Assembly (NCBI GenBank): GCA_002286855.1
Contig: NRSV01000015.1
Location: 390,794-454,793, forward strand
Direction of reading: 5' to 3'
DNA: 64,000 nucleotides
Origin: Bipolaris cookei
Lineage: Eukaryota > Ascomycota > Dothideomycetes > Pleosporales > Pleosporaceae
In this document: positions 1-11,020 of the stretch, piece after piece
Layout: every line of letters starts with the position of its first letter
Numbering within the stretch: position 1 is the first letter of the stretch
The notes under the pieces: generated by a model
Told to the model about the DNA's origin: nothing
Seen by the model: the letters and a program-made list of their open reading frames with translations, nothing else
The model's database searches: none
Program-made: the position numbers and the translations under genes

Positions 1-12
1 CAGACATTAAAC

Positions 13-2299
13 ATGTCCGGCACCGACTACAATTACGATGAGCAGGTAGGGCTTGGATGCGCACACAAAACAATCCGCCCCTAACAAGTTTGCAGGGCCA
101 GTTCTTCCCCTACTTCATTCTCACTGTAACCACACTCGTCACCATCCCCACCACAATATCATTTCTGAGACCCAGCAAAGGTGCGCATCTCAGTTGTATT
201 TCAACAACACCATACTGACCGTGCTCGTAGAACTCGAGAACACTGGAGCGCGCATAGACTCTGACTTCACTCCTGAACATGCAGATCTCATTCAAGGACA
301 GCGAAAGAAGCAGAAGCGCATGGAAAGGAGGATCAAGCGCGGTATCGTCATGTTGGGTGGTTGGGCACTGAATGCCGCAATGGTTTACCTTATCCTAGTC
401 ACTTCCGGGACGACGCCTGACATTTGGGACCCGTACGCTGTTCTTGGTGTATCAAGGGTAAGAGCGTTCTGCTTAGCGCTTTGACTCGTGAATAATTATA
501 CTGACTTACAACATAGAGTGCAGATGAGAAGGCGATTAAGAGGCATTACCGAAAACTCTCTCTTTCTTTGCATCCTGACAAAGCCCGCGAGGACCCCGAG
601 AAGAACATTACGCTGCAAACTATCAACGACCACTGGGTTGATGTCACCAAGGCCTTCAAAGCTCTCACTGACGAGGAAATTCGCAACAACTTTCTAACAT
701 ACGGTCATCCCGACGGCAAACAGAGTTTCAGCATTGGCATTGCGCTCCCACAGTGGCTGGTTACCGAGGGATCTGGCAAGTACGTCTTGCTGATTTATGC
801 GCTCGCGCTCGGTGTCATTCTTCCCTACACAGTTGGCAAGTGGTGGTATGGAACTCAGAGATTGACAAAAGAAAAGGTCTTGGTCGCAAGTGCTGGCAAG
901 ATCTTCCGTGACTACGACAACGACCAGGGCGAGACGGGTGTCATATATGCGCTGAGCAGTGGAGAAGAGTTCAATGACCTCCTTACTGGACAAAAAGCAG
1001 AAAACGGCCTATCCAAGTTGGAGCAGAAGGTTCTTTCCGAAAACCCCGGTTCGCTCATTCCACAAACACTCACGTTGAAGGACCGCCAAAAGCTCGACGA
1101 TCTGGAGGACAGCCGGAGACGCAAGGTTCTAACCTTGCTGTGGGCATATCTTGGCCGTGTTGAACTCGAGGATGAGACCCTGAACGAAGAAAAGTTCGCC
1201 GTCGCACCTATCGCATTTCGTTTGAACGAAGCTTATGCCGCTATTGCCCTGGCGTATGGCAACACCACAGCCGTACTATCGGCATACAGGACATCCCAGA
1301 ATATCATTCAAGCTCTACGACCAGGATCCTCCCCACTGGAACAATTGCCTTACTTCACAACTGCTGTTGCAGATGCGGCCGAGGCTGAACGATCAAGGAC
1401 ACATCTTACCATTCAAGAGTTCATGCAAATCCCAGATGCTCAACGCAAAGCGCGCATCGTAAAGTCCGGCCTCCTTTCCCAAGAACAGTACAATACAGCC
1501 ATGTCTGTAGCCTCGCAGATTCCTCTATTTCATCTCGAGAAGGCATTCTTCAAGGTTGTTGGCGAGCGATTTGTTACACCCAGCAGCTTAGTCCAGTTCG
1601 TACTCAAGGGTCGTTTCATCCCTTCAGGCGCCACCAACATTCCTGAAGTCAACCCGAAAGATCTTCTCGACATTGATCCTGCGGAAGGCGATGTCGCAGC
1701 GATTACAGGACGCAAGAACGATAACTCTGGTGACAAGCCCATTCAGCCACCTCTAGCACACGCTCCATACTACGCGCGGGATCACGCACCAAGATGGCAC
1801 GTGTTTCTCGCAGACAGCAAGCAAGGACGCATCGCAGTGCCTCCGTTCACATTTTCGACCTTTGACAAGCCTATTCTCGATGAGAGTGGTAAGCCTACAC
1901 TCAATGTACAAACACTCAAGATGCAATTCGGCGCCCCTCCACAGCCTGGTAGTTATACCTTCGTTATGCACTTGATCTGCGATAGCTATGTTGGCATGGA
2001 CACCAAGATGGAGGTTACGCTGGTTGTCGAGGACGCCAGTAAAGCCGAACAGGTCGAAGAGGAGGAAGAGATCAGCGAGCCAGAAGAAGGCAAGTTTTTC
2101 TTTCATATGGAGACAACCTGATCATAATCACTAACATTTAATAGATTCTATTGCTGGCCAGATGCGTCAAATGAAGACTGGTGGTGCGCCGATAAAGAAG
2201 CGGAGATCAGCAGCCGATGACTCTAGTGGTAGCGATACCGAGGGTGATGTGGATTCCGAGAGTGAGACTGATACTGACACGGACTCGGACGATGAGTAG
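13..2299 (+). CDS. SEC63: SEC63, ER protein-translocation J-protein
   Basis: Exons 13-45, 96-180, 231-457, 517-2089 and 2145-2299 give 690 residues. Sec63 works with the Sec61 channel in the ER membrane, where its lumenal J domain recruits the Hsp70 Kar2/BiP for post-translational import. Seen: two N-terminal membrane segments, a DnaJ domain with the HPDK motif at about residues 110-175 reached across the fourth exon junction, a third membrane segment (YVLLIYALALGVILPY), a long Sec63 domain, and an acidic Ser/Asp/Glu tail typical of the family. The reading frame closes only if the last intron is a GC-AG intron (donor G|GCAAG at 2090, branch CTAAC at 2131, acceptor TAG at 2144). Without it the protein would stop at 2121 and lose the acidic tail. 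The start ATG lies 12 bases from the window edge, so the promoter is not visible. Confidence 0.95.
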
Positions 2300-3963
2300 A
2301 TTGTTTGGTTGTTCTAGATGAATTGTAATTCACGGGATATTCTCATGTGCAGACCCAAGTAAGGAGATGGAAGCGAAACGCATACGCTGACGATGACGGC
2401 TGGCATTCGTTCCCACTCCTCCGCTTGGGGCCAGCTGCCATTGCAGGCATTTGCAGGCGTTTTTGGAGAGATGGGCAATTCGCGACTTTAGGGACTACCA
2501 TTTTATGCTTTTAGATGAAGTTTCTATCGCTGAAGGGGAGAGATTGAGAGGAAAACCAGGTGTGTAAATGATGTGTACATAGGGATGACATTCGGCAAAA
2601 TCTTCAACCTCATGACCTTTGAAATTACTTTTCCTTTCTCCTGGAACCACATATGCGCGTGCAATGCAATAACATGCCAGACAGAAAAACAAAACAGGAT
2701 TGCACTCCTGCCTAGGTATAGGGTGGACGCTCTATTTATTGACCAACATGAATCGACAGCCAAGCATCCACTACAACGTCCAAGACGCTCGGAGCATTAA
2801 AAATCTTGTTTAAATTGGCCAACCGACCTATATGTGCATGCCTTAGGACCGAATCGGGTTCAAACTAATCAACATTTACTTAATGCATAGTAATATCCCC
2901 ATATCGGGAACAGGGCTGGGGTTGGTGTTCGCCAAAAGTTCTGTCCCACACGCGTGGGGTTTCAGCGACGTCTCGGCTCCACCTCCTCATCACCACCATG
3001 ACTTTCTTCTTTACACGAGCTTCTAAACTGACAGGTAGGAATATTCTAGCGTTCAGAGTCAGTTGACGTGGGCGGATGGCCTTCATGTTACAGAATGGAA
3101 GTATGAAGGGTGACACGTTCATGACACCGCTGGGCGTGGCCATGACATGAAGGACAAGCGCGTTGCTGTCGTAGATAGTACGATGACTGCGAAATCAAGT
3201 GAAAACTGAGAAGACTGAGTGTCACGGAACAACGACCAAAGGGCTCTTGAGTGCTATTCTCAGCGTCAGGTACGTGTTCATCCCACAATGGCTCCGGAGC
3301 AGAGAATTGCCCCAGCGTCCTTTCCGTTTAGCCACCTCCGCATTCGGCTCTGTCCCACAAAGCGGTCCTTTATCAATTTTAAGCGGGTAGGAGGTGCGCC
3401 GGACATGGTGTCTCACTGTCGCCAAAGCATGGTCTGCCACACCCCAGACTAGAGCCACGCCTTGGCAGGCAATCGGATATTGAGGCTCCGCTATCCTCAG
3501 GCTCTTGAATGTGCCTCAGACGGCAAGGCAAAACTGTCAAGCAAATCTTGGCGGTCATGTCGTTGCACATCACCCCTCTTGGCGGCTGCGGGAGCACTCC
3601 TCGCCGGTAGCAAGTGACAATCACGCTACGTGTGTCACACAACGACAGCACAGGGGACCAGGCAAGCCACAGATGGACGTTTGTCAGGACACAACCAAGA
3701 AATTCTGCGATGGGGGAAATGGATAAAAGGTACTGGGTAGTCGCGTAGAAAGAGAATCATCCTCATCCCACATTCACTCCAAGCCTTCAGCCTTGCTTTT
3801 CTTCCTTCCTTAATACCTTTCTATTCTTTAGCGACTTTGATAGTCTGCAGCATCACTCTCTTTGCCATTTTAACAAGATACGTCTGTGACGTTTAATCAT
3901 CTACAAACTTTAATCTCAGCAACTTAAAGTCAAGTCATTCCAGTCTTTACATTTACTATCAAC
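2300..3963. other. Intergenic, no gene seen
   Basis: This 1.66-kb stretch holds the SEC63 3' region and the promoter of the secreted repeat protein. Short open frames occur on both strands but none shows a domain, signal peptide or consistent splicing. A TATA-like ATAAAAGG at 3723-3730 and a pyrimidine-rich tract at about 3790-3835 precede the downstream gene. I see no repeat or RNA gene. Confidence 0.6.
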
Positions 3964-5195
3964 ATGTCTTTCAAGGCTATTGTTACTTTCGTCCTCGCTG
4001 CTGGCTTTGTTGGTAAGTCGCTACAATCCTTGGCATCAGCAACACCATAGCAGATACTAACCAAACCATAGCCGCAAAGCCCATCAGCCACCAGTCTGGC
4101 CTCAGCCTCGCCAAGCGCCAGGTCGACGTCAGCTCCGTCATCAACGGCTTCAATAGCAACGATGGCGGCTTCAACTTCATCGACGGCTTCAACAATTTCA
4201 ACAAGCAGCAAAAGGTCATTCAGATCCAGCAGCAGAAGATCCAAGTCGTCGACGACCGCTTCCGACAGCAAATTGTGCAGCAGGTGCAACAGGTCCTCAT
4301 CATTGATCAGGTCAACAACGGCTTCAACAACGATCTGAACAACCTCTTCCGCAAGAGCAACTTCCAGAACCAGTTCCGTGACCGCAGAACCGATGTGATC
4401 ATTGTTCAGGAGATTGTCATTGTCATTGATGACGGTCGTGGTGGCCGTCGCGACCAGAGCTTCTTTGCTCAGAACACTATTGTTGCCAACCGCGGTGGCC
4501 GCGACAGGCAGAGCGTCATGATCTTCGACTCCCGCAAGCTCATTGCCAGCGACATCCTCGGCGACAACGCCTTTGACAGGATCGGACGCTTCAATGGCAT
4601 TGCTGGTGCCACTGGTCCCATTGACGGAGGCCTTCCCCTCAAGACCCTGGGCTACCAACTCTTTGACGAGCGACCCCGCCACGCCAACATTGTCGAGGAC
4701 CCTGCTTCGATTCTTGGCGGCATTTGGCAGTCTGCAGTTGAGGACCTGCAGCGCGCCAATGAGGATGAGAACGATAATAAGCTTAATGAGGAGCTTGCTG
4801 CCCAGGAGCTTGAGGAGCTTCTGAAGCAACAAGGCAACGACAACAACGACGATCAGCAGCGCAAGGCCGAAGAGGAGCAGAAGAAGCAAGAGGAGCAGCA
4901 GAAGCAGCAAGATGAGGCTCAGAAGCAAGCTGAGGAGCAGAAGAAGCAGGACGAACAGAAGAAGGCTGAGGAGGCCGCCAAGCAGGCTGAGGAGCAGAAG
5001 AAGCAGGATGAGGCTCAGAAGCAAGCTGACGAGGCCCAGAAGCAGGCTGATGAGCAGAAGAAGCAGGACGAGGAGGCCGCCAAACAAGCTGAGGAGCAGA
5101 AGAAGCAGGATGAGGCTCAGAAGCAAGCTGACGAGGCCCAGAAGCAGGCTGATGGGCAGAAGAAGCAGCAAGAGGAGGCCAAGGCTTCCGCTTGA
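3964..5195 (+). CDS. Secreted protein with Q/K/E/A repeat tail
   Basis: Exon 1 is 3964-4012 and exon 2 is 4072-5195 (intron GTAAGT...ATAG with branch ACTAAC), giving 390 residues. The N-terminus has a signal peptide (MSFKAIVTFVLAAGF...) followed by a Lys-Arg pair (LAKRQ) that fits Kex2-type processing. Residues about 35-215 are Asn/Gln/Phe/Ile-rich. From about residue 270 the protein becomes an extremely Gln/Lys/Glu/Ala-rich tail built of EEQKKQDEAQKQAD-like units, expected to be disordered or a long single helix. The last part of the tail is a tandem duplication of 34 residues. I do not recognise a named family. A cell-wall or extracellular role is inference from the signal peptide alone. 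The 413-codon Leu-rich frame on the opposite strand is a by-product of the repetitive coding sequence. Confidence 0.82.
4971..5174 (+). repeat. 102-bp tandem duplication inside coding sequence
   Basis: Unit 1 (4971-5072) and unit 2 (5073-5174) are near-identical over 102 bases, that is 34 codons, and stay in frame. The match begins at GAGGCCGCCAA and weakens in the last dozen bases. Such in-frame repeats in secreted fungal proteins commonly vary in copy number between isolates. Confidence 0.85.
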
Positions 5196-6071
5196 ACGAT
5201 TTCTTTCTTTCTATGAAGCGATCTTTTCTTACGAAGTAGTTAGTGCACTGGTTTGCAGCGAGGGAAAAAGGTACACGGATGATCCATTTGGAAGTGACAT
5301 CAATGGGGATGGGATGTGGCCTATACAGTTATTATATATACCCTATATGAGTCTCTTGAACAACTTTGGTCTTTTGCACTTCCAATATGCGACATCCACA
5401 TTTCAGCAGCTGTACCATTTTCGCAATTTGCAAAATCAGGGAGCCTCTTCTCTCTAGTCAAGTTGCCAGGAAAACCAGCCCTGGCATATACCGTGTCGGA
5501 AAATGCATATGCAACTGTCAGAGACGTCAAAATAGCTTAAGCTGTATTTACCTGCCATTTCGTTCTGTAACTACAACCGTTTCGATCTTTGTTGGCTATT
5601 ATAATCTCCCTATGCAATACTAAACCCAGTTGAAACAGAATATCTTATTGGTAATAACCCATGCTTAAATTGCATCATAGCTACGATAGCACTCTATCCG
5701 GTCAAGTAAAGTCATATGTCTTGAATGATTGAAGCAGATGGCTAAGGTTGCTCGTACGCTCGTACCAGGCGTGACTTGTCAAAGTTAAATGCTCCCATTG
5801 TAGCTCTGACGTGTCGATGAGGCCCACGCCTGATTATCCTGAGAGCTAGGCACCCCGCTTCAAGAGTCATAATGGGACACGCTGTTCATTGGCGTATCCA
5901 GAGTCGAGACGTGCTTATTGAACCACGATGGACGTTGGGCAGACATCTCGCAGTGCCCGGGTACTCGCACCGAGCCACGCTAGTCCTATCCAGGAATGAC
6001 GTGCCAAGCGGTGACGTAACCTTGATTGGCGGGGATGCTGCGACTTGACCGGAAATTTGCAGCAGGTGCCC

Positions 6072-6081
6072 AGAAGCTTCT
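6072..6081 (+). promoter_or_regulatory. Heat-shock element-like dyad upstream of HSP104
   Basis: AGAAGCTTCT is a perfect nGAAnnTTCn inverted pair, the core of an Hsf1 binding site, 270 bases upstream of the HSP104 start. Looser GGAA and TTC units lie within 40 bases on both sides. Binding by Hsf1 is inferred from the downstream gene identity. Confidence 0.6.
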
Positions 6082-6181
6082 ACGTGCAGGGTGGAATGCA
6101 CGCCTAGCTTCGAGACATGACGAGAAATCACTCCACATCACTGGTTGTTTCCCGATACTTCGCCCTCATTTGCGTCCAACT

Positions 6182-6189
6182 TATATAAA
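6182..6189 (+). promoter_or_regulatory. TATA box of HSP104
   Basis: TATATAAA lies 163 bases before the ATG and about 100 bases downstream of the heat-shock element dyad. This arrangement fits a strongly inducible stress promoter. Confidence 0.6.
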
Positions 6190-6351
6190 TCTCGCCCGGG
6201 TCTTGCCCTACTCAACTTCTTTTGTTTCTGCAGAGATACCCATCAATCAAAGAGTGTACATACGCCAAGTACGAAACCTGACTGCAGGTTTACAACGCAC
6301 GATTTTCATCTTGGCTTCAAGCCATAAATAAGGCTACAGTCACTAATCAAA

Positions 6352-9114
6352 ATGACTTCATTCGACGCCTATACCGACCGAGCTGCAAAGGCCCTGGCAG
6401 ACAGCTTCGACCTTGCCAAGGGCTATGCACACTCACAACTCACACCTCTACACCTTGCTGTGTCGTTGATAGACCCACCCAAGGACCTCGCAAACACAGT
6501 CGACGTACCACCACCACCGCTATTCAAGCAAGTCCTCGAACGCGCAAATGGCGATCCACAAGCCTTCGAACGTAACCTCAAGAAGGCAATGGTCCGGTTA
6601 CCAAGTCAAGATCCTCCGCCAGAGCGCACATCACCTTCGCCAGCTATGGCAAAGGTGCTCCGTTCTGCGGAAGAGCTAAGCAAGACACAAAAGGATAGCT
6701 TCATTGCTGTTGACCACCTCATCATGTCGCTCTGCCAGGACTCTCAAATACAACGAATCCTTGCCGAATCAAATGTACCCAACACGAAGCAGATCGACAA
6801 TGCTATCCAAGCACTTCGAGGCACAAAGCGGGTGGACTCGAAGACGGCAGACGCGGAGGAGGAGAACGAGAACCTCAAAAAGTTCACCATTGACATGACC
6901 GCCATGGCACGAGAGGGCAAGATCGATCCTGTCATTGGTCGTGAAGACGAAACACGACGAGTCATTCGTATCCTAACTAGGCGAACCAAGAACAACCCTG
7001 TTCTCATTGGTGAGCCTGGTGTTGGTAAGACTACAGTCGTTGAAGGTCTTGCCCGTCGAATTGTCGATGCAGATGTACCAGCAAACCTGGCAGCATGTAA
7101 GCTGCTTTCACTCGACGTCGGTGCTCTAGTTGCTGGCAGCAAGTACCGTGGAGAGTTCGAAGACCGTATGAAGGGAGTGTTGAAGGAGATTGAAGAGTCC
7201 AAAGAGATGATAGTGTTGTTCGTCGACGAAATCCACCTCCTCATGGGCGCTGGATCTTCTGGCGAGGGTGGTATGGACGCTGCCAACTTGCTGAAGCCCA
7301 TGCTGGCTCGTGGACAGCTTCACTGCATTGGTGCAACCACCTTAGGCGAATACCGCAAGTACATCGAGAAGGACGCTGCATTCGAACGTCGATTCCAGCA
7401 GGTCCTCGTTAAGGAGCCTTCAATCCCCGAGACAATCTCCATTCTTCGAGGACTGAAGGAGCGATACGAGACGCACCACGGTGTTACGATTATGGATGGT
7501 GCCATCGTTGCAGCTGCTACCCTCGCCGCCCGCTACCTCACCCAGCGGCGGCTGCCAGATTCCGCCGTCGATCTGATCGATGAGGCTGCGGCAGCTGTCC
7601 GTGTCACCCGAGAGTCTCAACCCGAAGCTCTGGATAATCTCGAGCGACGCCACAGACAACTCCAGATTGAGATTCATGCCCTCTCGCGGGAGAAGGACGA
7701 AGCCTCGCAAACGCGTCTAAAGGAGGCCAGAGCTGAGGCTGCCAACATCGAGGAAGAGCTGAGGCCACTTCGCGAGATGTACGAACGGGAAAAGGGTCGC
7801 AGCAAGGAAATCCAAGACCAGAAGCTCAAGCTCGAGGGCCTCAAGACAAAGCTTGCCGAAGCTGAGCGTATGCGCGACATTCAGACCGCCTCTGATCTCA
7901 AGTACTACGCCATTCCTGATGTCGAGCAGCGCATTAGCGAACTCGAGCGTGAAAAGGCCCGCGCAGATGCTGAGATGTACTCACACCAGGCAAGTGGAGG
8001 TGGTGAGTCTCTCCTGAGTGATGCCGTTGGTCCAGACCAAATCAACGAGATTGTCGCTCGCTGGACCGGAATCCCAGTCACTCGTCTCAAGACCACGGAG
8101 AAGGACAAGCTGCTCAACATGGAGCGCCACCTACAACAAGTCGTCGTTGGTCAGAAGGAGGCTGTCACATCTGTATCCAATGCCATCCGACTTCAGCGCT
8201 CTGGTCTTGCCAACCCCAACCAACCACCAAGCTTCCTTTTCTGTGGTCCATCTGGTACCGGAAAGACTTTACTTACCAAGGCTCTTGCTGAGTTCCTGTT
8301 TGACGATCCAAAGGCCATGATCCGATTCGACATGTCTGAGTATCAGGAACGACACTCTCTCAGCAGAATGATTGGTGCACCACCCGGCTACGTTGGTCAC
8401 GATGCAGGAGGCCAGCTTACCGAATCCCTCCGTCGGAAGCCGTTCTCTATTCTGCTCTTTGATGAAGTTGAGAAGGCTGCTAAGGAAGTTCTTACCGTTC
8501 TTCTGCAACTCATGGACGACGGTCGCATCACCGACGGTCAAGGCAGAATTGTTGATGCAAAGAACTGCATTGTCGTCATGACCTCCAACTTGGGTGCCGA
8601 GCACTTGTCGCGCCCCAACGCACCTGACGGCAAGATTGATCCCACCACTAAGGAGATGGTCATGAACGCGCTACGTAACTGGTTCCTGCCCGAGTTCCTC
8701 AACCGTATCTCGTCCATTGTTATCTTCAATCGTCTCACGAAGCGCGAGATCCGCAGCATCGTGGATGTAAGAATGGAGGAGATCCAGAAGCGACTCAACC
8801 AGAATGGAAGGAACGTGCGCATCGAGATGACAGCCGAGGTGCGCGATTACCTTGGTTCTGCTGGCTACTCGCCGGCGTACGGTGCCAGACCACTGGCCCG
8901 ACTCATCGAGAAGGAGGTACTCAACCGACTTGCTGTACTCATCCTCCGCGGCTCCATCAAGGATGGTGAGACAGCGAGGGTTATACTCGATGAGGGACAC
9001 GTTGCCGTGCTGCCAAACCACACAGACAGCGAAGACGACTCTGAAATGTACGATGAGTCTGACGCCGTTGCTGAGCTGGATGATGATGATGCTGGCATGG
9101 ATCTGTATGACTAG
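6352..9114 (+). CDS. HSP104: HSP104/HSP98 ClpB-type disaggregase
   Basis: Single exon of 920 residues, a usual length for fungal Hsp104. The enzyme is an AAA+ hexamer that threads aggregated proteins through its pore with Hsp70/Hsp40, giving thermotolerance in cytosol and nucleus. Seen in order: Clp N-domain (about 1-155), first AAA module with Walker A GEPGVGKT at 220-227 and a Walker B ending in VDEIH, coiled-coil middle domain (about 420-545), second AAA module with Walker A GPSGTGKT at 632-639, pore-loop GYVG and ClpB D2-small domain. The acidic tail ends in MDLYD and corresponds to the cytosolic Hsp104 tail. An organelle presequence is absent, so this is the cytosolic paralogue rather than mitochondrial Hsp78. 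The promoter carries a heat-shock element and TATA box. Confidence 0.97.
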   Translation: MTSFDAYTDRAAKALADSFDLAKGYAHSQLTPLHLAVSLIDPPKDLANTVDVPPPPLFKQVLERANGDPQAFERNLKKAMVRLPSQDPPPERTSPSPAMAKVLRSAEELSKTQKDSFIAVDHLIMSLCQDSQIQRILAESNVPNTKQIDNAIQALRGTKRVDSKTADAEEENENLKKFTIDMTAMAREGKIDPVIGREDETRRVIRILTRRTKNNPVLIGEPGVGKTTVVEGLARRIVDADVPANLAACKLLSLDVGALVAGSKYRGEFEDRMKGVLKEIEESKEMIVLFVDEIHLLMGAGSSGEGGMDAANLLKPMLARGQLHCIGATTLGEYRKYIEKDAAFERRFQQVLVKEPSIPETISILRGLKERYETHHGVTIMDGAIVAAATLAARYLTQRRLPDSAVDLIDEAAAAVRVTRESQPEALDNLERRHRQLQIEIHALSREKDEASQTRLKEARAEAANIEEELRPLREMYEREKGRSKEIQDQKLKLEGLKTKLAEAERMRDIQTASDLKYYAIPDVEQRISELEREKARADAEMYSHQASGGGESLLSDAVGPDQINEIVARWTGIPVTRLKTTEKDKLLNMERHLQQVVVGQKEAVTSVSNAIRLQRSGLANPNQPPSFLFCGPSGTGKTLLTKALAEFLFDDPKAMIRFDMSEYQERHSLSRMIGAPPGYVGHDAGGQLTESLRRKPFSILLFDEVEKAAKEVLTVLLQLMDDGRITDGQGRIVDAKNCIVVMTSNLGAEHLSRPNAPDGKIDPTTKEMVMNALRNWFLPEFLNRISSIVIFNRLTKREIRSIVDVRMEEIQKRLNQNGRNVRIEMTAEVRDYLGSAGYSPAYGARPLARLIEKEVLNRLAVLILRGSIKDGETARVILDEGHVAVLPNHTDSEDDSEMYDESDAVAELDDDDAGMDLYD

Positions 9115-9675
9115 AGGAATAACAAGGAAGGACCTGGGATGTAAAAAGATGATGAAAGATATTTTGAGCACTGGCGTTATCTCACTGGAGGGTTTTTCTT
9201 ACTTGGGAAGGCTGATGTTTATGATTTAAGAAGGCATCACAATGGGTTTATGAATTACGAATGATGGATTGGTTGCAAAAGGTCCTTTTGATAGGCATTC
9301 TAGGTTAAATATACTTGAGCATAGTGTCTTGTATATAGTTAATGAGACAAATACTTCAAAAAATCCGTCTGCGATTGTGTCTTGTGTGATAATTCACTAA
9401 TTATGAATGAACTTGACTTGACTTTGAAAAAAGTAACAATGAATACTACTTCTTAAACATTTGCTAATGATGTTCACTCAATACACACACACACACATAC
9501 TACAATAATAATCACAACAATGATAAACTACCCCAAAAGAGTCATTTGAATTCATCAAATTTTTGTCATTCCTTCGTTGAACGCTCCCATGATGGAACAC
9601 TTAGCCAAATACATGTGATTTTGCTTGTCTAAGGCCGGGTATATTGCATCCCACTCCACCACATACTCGAACATT
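9115..9675. other. Convergent 3' intergenic region
   Basis: AT-rich 3' flanks of HSP104 and RPS22. Contains a short (CA)n run at about 9483-9496. No gene seen. Confidence 0.6.
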
Positions 9676-10341
9676 CTAGTAGAAGAAACCGAGAATCTTG
9701 CCGGCAACGTGCTTCCTGCGGGCCTCCTCGTGGTCCATGATACCGGCAGAGGTGGTCAGGACGATGAAACCGAATTGACGAGAGGGGAGTAGCTTGACAA
9801 CCCACTTCTCCATGTCGCGGAGCTGGACGTTGTAGCGGGGGGAGATGACACCGGTCTTGTTGATACGGCCAATGAGCTGGATGACGATCTTGCCGTTGCG
9901 GTGGTCGTCAACCTCCTCGAACTCGCCAATGTAGCCTAAAAAAAGCAAATGTCAGTGTATGTTGCGGCGAAATAAACATCAGACGTCATGAAACGGTTCC
10001 GAAGACGTGTAAGTCCTCCGCAGTTCAATATATCGGACACTTAAAGGTCAATGATCGTGGGAATCGAGATCATTAACTAGTTATCAGCCCGAAGAGGGAG
10101 GAAGAGTAAGGAGAAGGGAACAGGATGCTGATGCTGATGCGGATGCGCGCCTTTGTCATCATTCGAAATAAGGGGATCAAGACGTCTGTGAACAGAAATT
10201 GGACGTACCGTGCTTCTGCATGACGCGGAGGAACTTGACAATGACCTTGGAGGAAGGACGGATCAGGACTTGGCGCTTGCCAGCCTTCTCGGCGTTGTTG
10301 ATGGCGTTGAGCGCATCGTTGAGGACGGAGGTCTTGACCAT
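9676..10341 (-). CDS. RPS22: 40S ribosomal protein uS8 (RPS22/RPS15A)
   Basis: Minus-strand exons 10341-10209 and 9935-9676 give exactly 130 residues, the conserved eukaryotic length. The protein begins MVKTSVLNDALNAI and ends KILGFFY, both diagnostic of uS8, which binds the 18S rRNA central domain in the small subunit. The coding intron (273 nt) is long for this genome, as is common in ribosomal-protein genes. I looked for an intronic snoRNA and found only a weak C/D-like candidate. An upstream 5'-UTR intron is listed separately. The gene converges on HSP104. Confidence 0.96.
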
Positions 10342-10391
10342 TTTGGCGGTGTGTGGAGATTCTCGGTGGCGGCGGAAGGCGACTGAGGTAT

Positions 10392-10571
10392 CTACGCGCA
10401 GAATTATGGTTAGCCTCCAGATGCCAGAGCGTGGAGAGTGCCCTCAGACTGCAAACATGAGGGTTCTTCAGCTCTTGTCGCAGAGGAGAAGCAGTGTCGC
10501 CGTCATCCCTGCGGACAACGGCGATTGCATCCCCAGGCTCTGAAGGGCACTTGGGTTGACAAAGGACATAC
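10392..10571 (-). other. Probable 5'-UTR intron of RPS22
   Basis: On the minus strand a canonical donor GAG|GTATGT at 10571, a branch-site CTAAC about 20 nt before the acceptor, and acceptor GCGTAG at 10392 define a 180-nt intron about 50 nt upstream of the ATG. Introns in ribosomal-protein leaders are common in fungi. RNA-seq would confirm it. Confidence 0.6.
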
Positions 10572-11020
10572 CTCGGCTGGTCCGGGTGGTGAGCGATTGA
10601 GGAGAGTCGGTGAGTATAGCAAAAGTTCGAGTTTGACGGGGAAATTGGTGTGGTGGGCCGTGCGCTCGCTAACTGGACGGTGCTTGGCTTGGCAGGACCG
10701 ACTGGACCCTTGCGCGTTCGACTGTGGAACCGGCCTCTATACCTACACTCATGGTTCAACACTCACTGCACGCGACCATTGTATTACAGTTTAGCGGGGA
10801 GATTGCTATATTCATGTTTAGATACTTGATTCATACATGTAAAGAAAAACTCAATCTGACCGACATACCACCCATGTCGCGCCTTCACGTGCCGACGTGA
10901 TGTCTAACCGCTTTAGTCATGACGTAGCACAACTTCCTCTGCCCCCCAGTGTATCTGTATTACGAATCTTGTATCTAGCGCTTCACATCTTCACCAGGTA
11001 CTTACTCTCCTGTCACCGCC

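Larger units (their letters stand above)
5196..6351. other. Intergenic, HSP104 promoter
   Basis: This region holds the 3' end of the repeat-protein gene and about 600 bases of promoter for the downstream heat-shock gene. No coding frame of substance is seen. The regulatory motifs are listed separately. Confidence 0.6.

Noticed and set aside
3930..5171. 413-codon Leu-rich frame on the minus strand
   Set aside because: It is the reverse complement of the Gln/Lys/Glu repeat gene; CTG/CTT codons arise from CAG/AAG. It has no start context and the plus strand has a signal peptide and proper intron.
10085..10163. Possible C/D-box snoRNA in the RPS22 coding intron
   Set aside because: An AATGATGA and a CTGA are present about 75 nt apart on the minus strand, but no terminal stem or second box pair could be found.
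10073..10762. 229-codon minus frame over the RPS22 start
   Set aside because: It overlaps the certain RPS22 exon 1 in another frame and crosses both introns.
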